Positions 34,230 through 43,199 of a stretch of 64,000 nt of DNA are shown here, one piece after another (position 1 is the stretch's first letter; each line of letters opens with the position of its first letter). The stretch comes from Bacteroidetes bacterium UBA7662. Lineage in GTDB: Bacteria > Bacteroidota > Bacteroidia > UBA7662. Position numbers and translations under genes: made by a program. Location: positions 333,177 to 397,176 of the forward strand of contig DLHS01000016.1 in NCBI GenBank assembly GCA_002483345.1. The letters are read 5' to 3'. The notes beneath the pieces were generated by a model. The model had not been told where the DNA came from and did not search any database. It saw nothing but the letters and a program-made list of their open reading frames with translations.

Positions 34230-35237
34230 ATGAAGATTATCGTACCTATGGCCGGCCTTGGAAAACGGATGCGGCCACATACGCTCACCGTGCCAAAACC
34301 ACTTGTTCCGATTGCAGGCAAGCCCATTGTGCAGCGTTTGGTAGAAGATATTGTGAAAGTTTGTGGTGAGCCGGTTGATGAAGTGGCCTATATCATCGCC
34401 CCTTCTTTCGGACAGGTAGTAGAAGATAATCTGAAAGCCATTGCGGCTGCTCAGGGAGCCAAAGGCACCATTCATTATCAGGAAGAAGCCCTCGGGACTG
34501 CACATGCCATCCTCTGCGCACAATCGGCCCTCAGCGGTAAAGTGGTGGTTGCCTTTGCCGACACCCTCTTCAAAGCCGATTTCACCCTCGATACGAGCCA
34601 TGAAGGCATTATCTGGGTAAACCAGGTCGAAGATCCGCGGGCATTTGGTGTAGTAAAAATTGCAGGAGACGGGCACATCAACGAATTCCATGAAAAACCC
34701 GCTGAATTTGTCAGCGACCTGGCCATCATCGGTATCTATTATTTCAAAGACGGTGAATACCTGAAAAAAGAACTGCAATATCTTCTTGACAACGATATCC
34801 GGGAAAAAGGAGAGTATCAGCTCACCAATGCGCTGGAAAACATGAAGCAGCAGGGAACCAAATTTTACCCCGGAACTGTTACTGAATGGCTTGACTGCGG
34901 CAATAAAGACGCCACCGTATATACCAATCAGCGTTATCTGGAGTTTATTCGGGAAAGCAAACTGGTTGCCGGAAGTGCCCGCATTGTCAACAGCACCATC
35001 ATTGAGCCCTGTTACATAGGAGAAGGGGTGGTCATTGAAAACAGCGTCGTAGGTCCGCATGTTTCTGTCGGGGATAAAAGTACTATCCGCAACAGCGTGG
35101 TGAGCAACAGCATCGTTCAAACCCATGCCGTGGTGGAAATGTCCGTGATTACCAACAGCATGTTGGGCAATCATGCCGGTATCCGCGGCAAGGCCGTCGA
35201 CCTCAGCGTTGGCGACTACAATCAAATCAACGCATGA
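34230..35237 (+). CDS. Sugar-phosphate nucleotidyltransferase
   Basis: 335 residues from ATG 34230; the open frame reaches back into the flippase gene, but the enzyme clearly starts MKIIVPMAGLGKRMRPHTL. The nucleotidyltransferase domain (1-240) has the GxGxRxxPxTxxxPKPLVPIAGKP signature, AFADTLF near 113 and EFHEKPAEF. The C-terminus (about 250-335) is a left-handed beta helix with hexapeptide-like repeats (IVNSTIIEPCYIGEGVVIEN). It makes a NDP-sugar from NTP and sugar-1-phosphate; the sugar is not identifiable. Its stop overlaps the TPR lipoprotein start by 4 bp. Confidence 0.93.
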   Translation: MKIIVPMAGLGKRMRPHTLTVPKPLVPIAGKPIVQRLVEDIVKVCGEPVDEVAYIIAPSFGQVVEDNLKAIAAAQGAKGTIHYQEEALGTAHAILCAQSALSGKVVVAFADTLFKADFTLDTSHEGIIWVNQVEDPRAFGVVKIAGDGHINEFHEKPAEFVSDLAIIGIYYFKDGEYLKKELQYLLDNDIREKGEYQLTNALENMKQQGTKFYPGTVTEWLDCGNKDATVYTNQRYLEFIRESKLVAGSARIVNSTIIEPCYIGEGVVIENSVVGPHVSVGDKSTIRNSVVSNSIVQTHAVVEMSVITNSMLGNHAGIRGKAVDLSVGDYNQINA

Positions 35238-36985
35238 AAGTAAAAATCAGCCTCTATACCGTCCTCTTTGCCCTGCTACTGACGGCCTGTGCCAGTAAAA
35301 AGGACGCCCCGTCAGCCGATGCCGGCAAAAAGCCGGTGTACCGACCCCTCGATGAATCGCAGCGGATGGAGGTTGATTTTCTGTTTTTCAACGCCCAGAA
35401 AGAGAAGCTGATCGGGAATTACGGGGTGGCGGAGAACCTCTTTCTCGAAATTATCAAGCGTGATCCGGGTAACGCCCTCGCGCATTATGAGATAGCCCGT
35501 ACCAGCATCGCCCGTCAGCAATTTGAACGTGCCCTTGAATATGGCCGGAAAGCCTCCGCCATGGAGCCGGGCAACGAATGGTATCTGCGGCTTGAGTCCG
35601 ATTTATTACGGCAAACCAACCGTTTTGAAGAAGCCATTCCGGTCCTGCAGCGGCTGGCTGAAATTGTGGAAGACAAGGAAAGTGCCCTTTTCGACCTCGC
35701 CATGGTTCAGGGAGAAGCCAAAAAGTACAACGACGCCATCAAAACACTCAACACCCTCGAAGCCAGAACCGGCCCAAGTCCGGAATTGGCCGATCAGAAG
35801 CGACAGCTGTGGCTTAAACTCGGTAAACCCGACAAAGCGCTCGAGGAAATCCGCAAACTGGCCGAAAGTCAGCCTGAAAATTCAGAATACAAACTCTATC
35901 TCGGACAGCTCTATTTTGAAAAGGGTGATTTTGAAAATGCCCTCAGGCAGTTCGAGCTTGCCCTGAAACAAGAGCCTGAAAACGGCAAAATCATCCTGGC
36001 CCTGGCTGATGTTTACCGCGCCCGTAAGGAAAACGACAAAGCCTTTAGCTACCTCGAAAGGGCCTTCAGCAAACCTGACCTCGACATAGATCTGAAAATC
36101 CAGGTGTTGCTGACCTTGTTTTCGGAAATGGACAAAAATCCCGCGGCCAGAACCCAGGCACTTGCTTTGGGCAAAGAAACCACCCGCCTCCACCCCGAGG
36201 AGCCCAAAGCCTGGGCTATGTATGCTGATTTATTGTACCACAGCGATATGACAGCCGAGGCCAAGGTCGCTTATCAGCAGGCCATCGCCACCGACAAAGG
36301 CAACCAGAAATTCACGGTCTGGCAGCAATACCTGCTGGCGCTGCTGGATGTGCAGGAGTTCGCCTTGCTGAGCACAGAAGGAGACAAGGCGGTGGATTTA
36401 TTCCCCAACCAGGCGTTGCCCTATTTTTTATCCGGCCTGGCTAAAAATCAGCTGAAAGATTATACCGCCGCCGTCAGCGTCCTGGAAGCAGGTGTATTTT
36501 ATGTAAGCGGTAACCGCGAACTCGAAGCCAGTTTTTATTCCAGCCTGGGGGATGCCCAGAACGAACTCAAAAACTTCGCTGCCTCGGATGCGAGTTATAC
36601 CAAATCGCTCGCCATACAGCCCGACAATGCCCTGGTGCTGAATAACTGGAGTTATTATCTCTCGTTACGCAAAGACCAACTCTCCAAAGCCGAGGAAATG
36701 ATCCAGAAAGCAGTGAAGCTGGAGCCTAAAAATCCCTCCTATCTCGATACCTATGCCTGGGTGATGTACCAGCAGGCCCGTTACAAAGAAGCCCTCGAAT
36801 GGATGGAACTGGCACTTTCACATGCCGGTGACGACCGGGCTACCCTCTACGAACATTATGGGGATATCCTCTTCCGGCTCGGCGACGAAACCAAAGCCAT
36901 GGAATATTGGCGTAAGGCCAAGGAAGCAGGTATGGAAAGTGATTTTATTGACCGTAAAATTGCTGACGGCAAACTCTATGAGTAG
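35234..36985 (+). CDS. TPR-repeat lipoprotein
   Basis: 583 residues. Lipoprotein signal MKVKISLYTVLFALLLTAC with C19. The rest is a solenoid of about a dozen tetratricopeptide repeats (for example NALAHYEIARTSIARQQFER, YLGQLYFEKGDFENALRQFE, VLNNWSYYLSLRKDQLSKAE). TPR lipoproteins scaffold complexes at the periplasmic face of the outer membrane. It is translationally coupled to the nucleotidyltransferase (ATGA overlap) and followed after 52 bp by the DUF4292 lipoprotein and the EnvC-like protein, an arrangement common in Bacteroidota and consistent with envelope maintenance. Confidence 0.93.
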   Translation: MKVKISLYTVLFALLLTACASKKDAPSADAGKKPVYRPLDESQRMEVDFLFFNAQKEKLIGNYGVAENLFLEIIKRDPGNALAHYEIARTSIARQQFERALEYGRKASAMEPGNEWYLRLESDLLRQTNRFEEAIPVLQRLAEIVEDKESALFDLAMVQGEAKKYNDAIKTLNTLEARTGPSPELADQKRQLWLKLGKPDKALEEIRKLAESQPENSEYKLYLGQLYFEKGDFENALRQFELALKQEPENGKIILALADVYRARKENDKAFSYLERAFSKPDLDIDLKIQVLLTLFSEMDKNPAARTQALALGKETTRLHPEEPKAWAMYADLLYHSDMTAEAKVAYQQAIATDKGNQKFTVWQQYLLALLDVQEFALLSTEGDKAVDLFPNQALPYFLSGLAKNQLKDYTAAVSVLEAGVFYVSGNRELEASFYSSLGDAQNELKNFAASDASYTKSLAIQPDNALVLNNWSYYLSLRKDQLSKAEEMIQKAVKLEPKNPSYLDTYAWVMYQQARYKEALEWMELALSHAGDDRATLYEHYGDILFRLGDETKAMEYWRKAKEAGMESDFIDRKIADGKLYE

Positions 36986-37037
36986 TTTTTTCGTTGGCTA
37001 AGGTCAAAGCCGGATTTAGTCCCCTTTTGTTGTAAGC

Positions 37038-37808
37038 ATGTTTGTAAGCGTCCGCTCTTTTTTTCGCATCCTTTTGTTTTTGGTGTTGGCAACCGGCACC
37101 CTCACGGCTTGCAAAAGCAAACGAAAACTGGTCGTGGCCGAAACACCCCCTTCGCTGGAATTGCTTGCCTGGGAAAAAGCCCTGACCGGTGATTTATTAA
37201 GTAACGAACTCAGTCTTGCCGGAGAACTCAACGGCACTTTCGGAGGCAGTCAGCAATCATCGGCCTTCAATATCCGCATTGAAAGAGGCAAACAAATCTG
37301 GATGATACTCAGGCCCATGCTTGGTATCGAGGCCTTCCGTATGCTCATAACACCCGATAGCCTGCGCATCGTTGACCGGCTGAACCGCCAGTATTACGAA
37401 AAACCTTTCAGCTACCTCAACCAGCTGGCAGGTACCAGCATTGACTACATCACCCTCGAAAACCTGCTGCTGAACAACCTCGGTCACCTCGCCGATTCAC
37501 CTGTGGAGCCCTCTAAAAACCCGGCTTTCGACTTCATAACCAGTCGTGACAGCATCCTTTACAGCATTTTACTACAACCTGACCAACCCAAGGCACGCCA
37601 ACTGGAGGCTGTAAGCAGCAACAAAAAGGTCAACATCGTTTATGGCCCCGCCAGCCTTGTCGACAGCCTCTGGGTACCATCTTCCATAAAAGCTGTGCTC
37701 AATGGCAATGAAAACAGTGGTATAACCCTAAATTTTTCCAAATTTGCAGTAGAAAATGGACAGACCTATCCTTACAGCATACCCAAAAACTACAGCCGTG
37801 TTGATTAG
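37038..37808 (+). CDS. DUF4292 lipoprotein
   Basis: 256 residues. Signal sequence ends in GTLTAC (C25), so it is a lipoprotein. The mature part matches DUF4292, a LolA/LolB-like beta fold (FNIRIERGKQIWMILRPMLG, MLITPDSLRIVDRLNRQYYE, ITLENLLLNNLG). By fold it could bind or carry lipid or lipoprotein between membranes, but no function is established. Its 3' end overlaps the next reading frame by 53 bp. Confidence 0.88.
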   Translation: MFVSVRSFFRILLFLVLATGTLTACKSKRKLVVAETPPSLELLAWEKALTGDLLSNELSLAGELNGTFGGSQQSSAFNIRIERGKQIWMILRPMLGIEAFRMLITPDSLRIVDRLNRQYYEKPFSYLNQLAGTSIDYITLENLLLNNLGHLADSPVEPSKNPAFDFITSRDSILYSILLQPDQPKARQLEAVSSNKKVNIVYGPASLVDSLWVPSSIKAVLNGNENSGITLNFSKFAVENGQTYPYSIPKNYSRVD

Positions 37809-39045
37809 AACGGTTCTGGTATTGCTGCTTTGTCTGTCTACCGCCCACGCCCAGACCAAAAAACAGCTCGAAGAACAGCGTAACAAGCTCATGGAGCAGA
37901 TCAGCTTTACTAAAAAGCAGATTGAAGCTGTACAGCAGAAAAAATCGAGCAGCCTCAATCAACTGGTCACCCTCAAAAAACAAATCCAGGTCCGTGAACG
38001 TCTGATTGAAAACTACGGTCAGGAAGTAAATATCACCGAACAGCAAATCGACAATCTCGGTATGGTAGTCGAGTCTCTGGAGCGGGATCTGGCGAAACTC
38101 AAGGCAGAATATGCCCGTATGTTACAGGTAGCTTATCGCAACCGCAGCAATTACAACAGTATTTTATTGGTTTTATCTGCCAGTGACTTCAATCAGGCCT
38201 ATTTGCGGCTTCGTTACCTGCAACAATACAACGATTTCAGGCAAACCCAGGTGCGGCTCATCAACCAGACCCAGATATCGCTGAACAAACGCAAAGTGCA
38301 GCTGGAGGACAAGAAGAAAGAAAAAGAAGGGCTGTTGCAGGAAGAAGAAAACCAGAAAACCCTCCTCACCTACGAAAGCGACAAGACCAAACAACTGGTC
38401 AGCAATCTGGCACAGAACGAGAAGCAGCTTCGTAAAGAGTTACAGGACAAAGAATCTGCCCGTCAACGCCTGAACAAGGCCATTGAGGACATGATTCGCC
38501 GGGAGATAGAAGAAGCCCGCCGCAAAGAAGCGGAACGTTTGAAAGCGCAGGGCAAAAAACCTGAAACACCTGCTGCCGGCAGGCCTAAAAACGAAGAGTT
38601 TGAGCTTACCCCGGAAGCACGGGCTTTAGGCAACGATTTCGCAGCCAATCAGGGCAAACTCCCCTGGCCGGTAGGCAAAGGCTTCATCAGCGCCACTTTC
38701 GGTGAGCACCCTCACCCGGTACTCAAAAACGTGAAAGAACGTAACGACGGTGTTAATATCCGCACTGCGCAGGGCTCTGCCGTGAATGCCATCTTCCGGG
38801 GTGAAGTAACGGCTGTAGTAAACATACCAGGCATGCAGCGGGCTGTAATTATCCGCCACGGACAGTATCTCACCGTTTACGCGCACCTCGGCTCTGTTAC
38901 GGTGAATAAGGGAGATAAAGTCACCACCGGCCAGCAAATCGGCACCGTCTACTTTGATGATGACGAGAACAAAGCCGAAGTACACCTCCAGGTGTGGAAA
39001 GGCACCACCAAGGTTGACCCGCAGGGTTGGATTGCCCGGAAGTAG
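37756..39045 (+). CDS. EnvC-like murein hydrolase activator with degenerate M23 domain
   Basis: 429 residues. Signal peptide ends near LCLSTAHAQ. Residues 35-270 form a long coiled coil (KKQLEEQRNKLMEQISFTKK, SLERDLAKLKAEYARML). The C-terminal LytM/M23 domain (about 310-425) shows FGEHPHPVLKNVKERNDGVN, AVIIRHGQYLTVYAHLG and EVHLQVWKG. In active M23 peptidases the central zinc motif reads HxGxD; here it is NDGVN, so two metal ligands are lost, as in EnvC, which activates amidases without being a hydrolase itself. ATG 37756 overlaps the DUF4292 gene; GTG 37798 or TTG 37801 at its stop codon are alternative starts giving a shorter signal peptide. Confidence 0.9.
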   Translation: MDRPILTAYPKTTAVLIRTVLVLLLCLSTAHAQTKKQLEEQRNKLMEQISFTKKQIEAVQQKKSSSLNQLVTLKKQIQVRERLIENYGQEVNITEQQIDNLGMVVESLERDLAKLKAEYARMLQVAYRNRSNYNSILLVLSASDFNQAYLRLRYLQQYNDFRQTQVRLINQTQISLNKRKVQLEDKKKEKEGLLQEEENQKTLLTYESDKTKQLVSNLAQNEKQLRKELQDKESARQRLNKAIEDMIRREIEEARRKEAERLKAQGKKPETPAAGRPKNEEFELTPEARALGNDFAANQGKLPWPVGKGFISATFGEHPHPVLKNVKERNDGVNIRTAQGSAVNAIFRGEVTAVVNIPGMQRAVIIRHGQYLTVYAHLGSVTVNKGDKVTTGQQIGTVYFDDDENKAEVHLQVWKGTTKVDPQGWIARK

Positions 39046-39281
39046 TACAAAGTATGCAGTATTTAGTATAGTGTACACCGTACGGCGTACAAAGTATTTG
39101 GTAAAGAGTACGGTGTACTGTATTAATTCAACCGGATTTTTCCGGGAAGACCTGCGGACGTAAGACAGAGTACTTAAGACGTAAGAATTGCCTCAACCAA
39201 TTCCGACCCATAAAAAAAGCCCCGGAAAATCCGGGGCCAAAAATTTCTAAATACTAACTACTCAATACTGCATACTATATA
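39046..39281. repeat. TACT/AGTA-rich inverted repeat around a terminator
   Basis: A 13-bp perfect inverted repeat (AGTATGCAGTATT at 39051-39063, AATACTGCATACT at 39264-39276) sits within longer AGTA/TACT-rich iterated sequence on both sides (left about 39046-39125, right about 39246-39281). It encloses the dnaN terminator hairpin and fills the gap between convergent genes. Confidence 0.7.
39212..39238 (-). terminator. Intrinsic terminator of dnaN
   Basis: The hairpin GCCCCGGA-AAA-TCCGGGGC (39219-39237) is followed on the minus strand by a seven-T run. It lies about 45 bp after the dnaN stop. On the plus strand no T-run follows, so it mainly serves dnaN. Confidence 0.9.
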
Positions 39282-40406
39282 CTACTCGTAAGAGTTGAGC
39301 ATGACAGGCATGATAAGCATCAGGGTATCCTCATTCGGCTCCTGCTCAGTGGGGTGCATTACACCGGGACGGCTGGGCTGACTGAGTTCAAATCGAACCG
39401 TATCGCTACTTAAGTTGCTCAGCATCTCAACCAGAAAACGGGCATTGAAGCCGATTTCAATATCGGTACCACTGTATTCTGCCGACAAGGTCTCATCGGC
39501 CTGGTTAGAGAAGTCCAGATCTTCAGCCGAAATCTGTAATTCGCTGCCTTTGAGTTTCAGGCGTACCTGATAGGTGGTTTTGTTTGAATAGATGGAAATA
39601 CGTTTCAGCGAGTTCAACAGCTCGGTGCGTGAAATAATCAGCTGATTCGTGTTGTCTTTCGGGATAACAGCGGTATAGTCCGGGAATTTCTGATCAATCA
39701 GGCGACATACAAGGTGAATGTCTTTGAACGAGAAAAATACGTTGGTGCTGTTGTATTCAACTTTTACCAGGGTATCATCACCCGGCAAGGACGATTTGAG
39801 GAGGTTGAGCGCCTTGCGGGGAACGATGAACGAACCGGTTTCCGGAATCGCGATCTTTTTCACCGAGTGCAACACCAGCTTGTGGGCATCGGTAGCAACA
39901 AAGTTCATCTGATTGGCTTCGAGCTCGAATTTTACACCTGTCATGGCCTGGCGGAGTTCGTCCGTACCAACTGCAAATAAAGTAGTACTCACGGCATTCA
40001 ACAGCGCACTCGAAGGCAGGCTGAAGTCGTTGGCTTTACTCACTTCCGGAATGGCAGGGAAATCTTCTCCGTTTTCGCCGCTGAGTTTGTATTTACCCTT
40101 ATCGGTATTGATTTCTATGGCGAAGGTTTGCTCATCAAACGAAAAGGTGATGGGCATATCGGGCAATGACTTCAGGGTTTCAAGCAGGATTTTACTGGGC
40201 ACCGCGATGCGGGCTTTTCCCTTGCCTTCGATGGCGAGGGTGGTTTTCATGGTGGTGTTAAGGTCGGTGGTGCAAACCAGCAACTCTTTGTCGTTGATAT
40301 CAAAAAGGAAATTCTCGAGTATGGGCAGCACAGAACTGCTGTTGATTACGCCCTGAACGGCTTGCAGGTGCTTGAGCAAGGTGCTGGTAGAGACGATAAA
40401 TTTCAT
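39282..40406 (-). CDS. dnaN: DNA polymerase III beta subunit (sliding clamp)
   Basis: 374 residues, full length, three repeated clamp domains. Recognised by MKFIVSTSTLLKHLQAVQGV, SGENGEDFPAIPE, VGTDELRQAMTGVKFEL, ATDAHKLVLHS and the C-terminal LMPVMLNSYE region. Dimers encircle DNA and tether the replicative polymerase. It is not next to dnaA or an origin here, so no oriC is inferred. A weak -7-like TATCTTTA lies at 40423-40430. Confidence 0.97.
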   Translation of the reverse strand: MKFIVSTSTLLKHLQAVQGVINSSSVLPILENFLFDINDKELLVCTTDLNTTMKTTLAIEGKGKARIAVPSKILLETLKSLPDMPITFSFDEQTFAIEINTDKGKYKLSGENGEDFPAIPEVSKANDFSLPSSALLNAVSTTLFAVGTDELRQAMTGVKFELEANQMNFVATDAHKLVLHSVKKIAIPETGSFIVPRKALNLLKSSLPGDDTLVKVEYNSTNVFFSFKDIHLVCRLIDQKFPDYTAVIPKDNTNQLIISRTELLNSLKRISIYSNKTTYQVRLKLKGSELQISAEDLDFSNQADETLSAEYSGTDIEIGFNARFLVEMLSNLSSDTVRFELSQPSRPGVMHPTEQEPNEDTLMLIMPVMLNSYE

Positions 40407-40458
40407 AGGGATGCTTTTGCTGTAAAGATAGTTTTTTGAGGCAAATCACGCGGGGCTT

Positions 40459-41472
40459 TTATCGATTGGCGCGGGCTGTTATTTCTGCACGGCTCATGAA
40501 AAACCAGGGGGTCACCATATTCTGCATCACCCCGAATTCGTTGCCTTCGGTATAATAAAAATAACGACGGTCAAGATCCGGAAAACCCTGCAGCAAAACC
40601 ACATCGATGGTATTCAGCTGGCTCTTGAAATAACAGCTGATGTGGTGCGCTTTGCCACCACGTTCGGTGATGGTTGCATGAAAAATGGGCGGTACCATGG
40701 AGATAACGCTGTCGCGAATCGGCACTTCATTTTCGAAGCCTTCTATTCTAAATAAGGAAAAATCCTTCCAGATTGAATTTCCGGCAGCCACATTAAATGG
40801 GGTACGTATGCCTTTGGCATTTCCCGAAATCACATAACTGCTGTCTGTCAGGCGTTCGAGCAGGAAGTTGCGTGAAGGGGTGTCGGGGTATTGCACGGCA
40901 AAACTCACAATATCATCGGGATTGAACCGGAACAAGACGCGTTCCCGCCACTGCTCTTCGCTGGTGAAAAAACGGGGCGTGAGATACCCTTCCCGGCCGG
41001 GCAAATACAGCACATACGGAATTTCCGCATCGTCCTTGATCATATAGGTACCGCGGGTATCACCTGTGGCACCGCCTACATAAAATACCAGCTCTTCTTC
41101 TGATCGGGGGCCGCTGTAAATCTCCACCTTGATGCCATTGGTAGCCAGGTTGGTGATAACCGTTTTCATGGCTCCCTGCTGAACAGGTGTTTTGACTTCC
41201 ATCCGGGCAAGGGTTTCGAGCAACACCTTCATCATATCAGGCCGGGCAGTGTATTTATCATTCACTTTCCAGTCGCCTTCCGGGGAACGGGTAAGTAAAA
41301 CCTTTCCGCCTTTGCGGTCGGCAATGAAAATACGGTTGACAGCAGCAGTATCCGCTACCTGAAAACTTACTGCAGCCGGGTCGAGGGTCGATTTTTTATC
41401 CCGGTTCACCAACCAGACGGCCACCACCAGCAGACCGGCGAAAACAAGTAGATATAAGAGGTTTTTTTTCAT
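40459..41472 (-). CDS. DUF4340-domain protein of the gld ABC cluster
   Basis: 337 residues. One N-terminal membrane helix (KNLLYLLVFAGLLVVAVWLV) precedes a periplasmic part with two DUF4340-like beta units (ILLTRSPEGDWKVNDKYTAR, GATGDTRGTYMI, FALVQY-like FAVQYPDTPSRNFLLE). DUF4340 proteins usually accompany GldG-type ABC auxiliary proteins, and this one starts 8 bp after gldG. It probably works with the GldAFG transporter; no biochemical role is known. Confidence 0.85.
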   Translation of the reverse strand: MKKNLLYLLVFAGLLVVAVWLVNRDKKSTLDPAAVSFQVADTAAVNRIFIADRKGGKVLLTRSPEGDWKVNDKYTARPDMMKVLLETLARMEVKTPVQQGAMKTVITNLATNGIKVEIYSGPRSEEELVFYVGGATGDTRGTYMIKDDAEIPYVLYLPGREGYLTPRFFTSEEQWRERVLFRFNPDDIVSFAVQYPDTPSRNFLLERLTDSSYVISGNAKGIRTPFNVAAGNSIWKDFSLFRIEGFENEVPIRDSVISMVPPIFHATITERGGKAHHISCYFKSQLNTIDVVLLQGFPDLDRRYFYYTEGNEFGVMQNMVTPWFFMSRAEITARANR

Positions 41473-41480
41473 GTGCAGTA

Positions 41481-43199
41481 TCAGTGTTTTGCATATTTAC
41501 GTCGCCGCCAGTAGGCCCTGGCAGCCCCGAAGGCCAGCAGCAGCAAGACAGGAACAGCGGTATTCAACAGTTGCCAACGGATTTTTTCTGCCTTTACCTT
41601 TTTCTGATCCAGCATCCGGAGGGTAATCTGCTTCGAACGAACGTTGATCAGGCCGGTTTCGTCTAACAGATAATCCACGGCATTCATGATAAAGGTTTTG
41701 TTGCCATACAGCTGGTTAGTATACCGGTCAAAACCAAGCGGATACACTTCACCTGTACTTTGCCGTATACTGTTCCGGATCACATCGCCATCGGCTACGA
41801 CAATCATACGACTCTTTTTCGGCAGGTCAGCGAGTTTCATACCCAGAGAATCAACCGCCCTCTGCGCAAATTCATTGAAATACCGGCTTTTATATAAATT
41901 CGGGAAAGCCCCTTCCAGCGAAACAGCCACCGGCTGTCCGCCTTTGTTGAACATCTCTTCTTTGCTCTGTTCTGTTGCCAGTGTGAGGTTGATACGGAAA
42001 GGCGCGTAAACCACGCGCGACAACGCTGAACTGCGCAGCAGTACGTCTGATTTAATACCGGGGGCACTCACCAGGTCAATGGTATTGGCAAACCGGAATT
42101 GTACAGGGTCTATTTTACGGACTACCGGATGATCCGTATCCGCACTCACGAGTGGGAAATAGAACCAAGGATACAAACGCTGCTGCGGCTGTCCGCCGGA
42201 GCTGCCGTAAACAATGGGAATCTGGGTAGAACGGGTATCCTGAACCAGAAATGGATTGACCCGCAGGCCGTACTTAAAGAGCAGGTCGTCGAGCTCAAGT
42301 TCACGACCCATGGCCATGAAGAAATTATCGGGTCCCATGCTGTCCATCTCAGCCTCCACGGCATCAAGCAACCAAAGGATACGGCCACCGCGGTTCACAA
42401 AATGGTCGATTTTGTATTTGTCCCAGTCGCTGAATTTCTCTGTGGGTTTGGCGATAATCAGCAGGTTGATGTCAGCTGGTACGGGTTCAATGGTGCCCAG
42501 GTCGTAGCGGACAAGGCTGTAAAACTCATTGAGCGACCGGGCAATATCGCTGGTGGAAACCTTGTCGAGCTCACCGTTACCTTCGGTAAACGCTATCCGT
42601 GGTTTTTGAAGGGTAATGGCCTTTTTGATGCTGTTGGCAATGGTATATTCGAGGGCTTCTTCAGAGGCATTGATGATTTCGAGGGGACCGCTGCCGGCAC
42701 CGGCACCAAGCAGGAAGTTCATAGCGACTTCTTTGTTGCGGTAATACACCATGGCTCCCGGCCAGATGATTTTACGCTGTACCCCGTCGTCGCTGCGCGC
42801 ATGCAAGTCGGTAGGCTGCAAACCTGCCTTGTACAGCTGTTGGTACAACTCGTTGGTGGTGCGCTCATCAGCCTGGTCTGCCGGATTGATGAACTCAAAT
42901 TCCAGATTACCGCCGGCATACCGGCGCATTTCTCCGAGCTGATCACGGATTGCCCCCTGAAGCTTCTGGAAACCGGGTGGAAAATCTCCTTCGAGATAAA
43001 CTTTCACATATACCGGATCTTCGAGCGATGCAAGCAGTTCTTTGGTACTTTCAGAAAGGGTGTAGCGCCCTTCGCGGGTAAGGTCGAAACGGGTATAGGC
43101 CAGGTTACCGATGATATTGAGTAGTACCAGAATACCCAGCAGCAGGGCCAGGCGTACAAACGACTGGCGTTTTTTGGAGGAAACAGGTTGTTTTACCAT
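41481..43199 (-). CDS. gldG: Gliding-motility ABC transporter auxiliary protein GldG
   Basis: 572 residues, anchored at both ends (helices in FVRLALLLGILVLLNIIGNL and near AVPVLLLLAFGAARAYW). The periplasmic region starts with YTLSESTKELLASLEDPVYV and contains the ABC-2 auxiliary / DUF4350-like domain ALEYTIANSIKKA, KPRIAFTEGNGEL and GRILWLLDAVEAEMD. In Flavobacterium johnsoniae GldG partners GldA and GldF for gliding, but homologues also occur in non-gliding Bacteroidota. It overlaps gldF by 7 bp. Confidence 0.92.
   Translation of the reverse strand: MVKQPVSSKKRQSFVRLALLLGILVLLNIIGNLAYTRFDLTREGRYTLSESTKELLASLEDPVYVKVYLEGDFPPGFQKLQGAIRDQLGEMRRYAGGNLEFEFINPADQADERTTNELYQQLYKAGLQPTDLHARSDDGVQRKIIWPGAMVYYRNKEVAMNFLLGAGAGSGPLEIINASEEALEYTIANSIKKAITLQKPRIAFTEGNGELDKVSTSDIARSLNEFYSLVRYDLGTIEPVPADINLLIIAKPTEKFSDWDKYKIDHFVNRGGRILWLLDAVEAEMDSMGPDNFFMAMGRELELDDLLFKYGLRVNPFLVQDTRSTQIPIVYGSSGGQPQQRLYPWFYFPLVSADTDHPVVRKIDPVQFRFANTIDLVSAPGIKSDVLLRSSALSRVVYAPFRINLTLATEQSKEEMFNKGGQPVAVSLEGAFPNLYKSRYFNEFAQRAVDSLGMKLADLPKKSRMIVVADGDVIRNSIRQSTGEVYPLGFDRYTNQLYGNKTFIMNAVDYLLDETGLINVRSKQITLRMLDQKKVKAEKIRWQLLNTAVPVLLLLAFGAARAYWRRRKYAKH

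Noticed and set aside
34203..35225. 340-codon open frame opposite to the nucleotidyltransferase
   Set aside because: Shadow frame; the plus-strand product has clear enzyme motifs and overlaps its neighbour as expected in an operon.
39282..40406. Replication origin near dnaN
   Set aside because: No dnaA gene or cluster of DnaA-box-like sequence is seen; the neighbours are gld and envelope genes.
42099..43124. 341-codon open frame opposite to gldG
   Set aside because: Shadow of the gldG coding sequence; it has no plausible promoter or family match.
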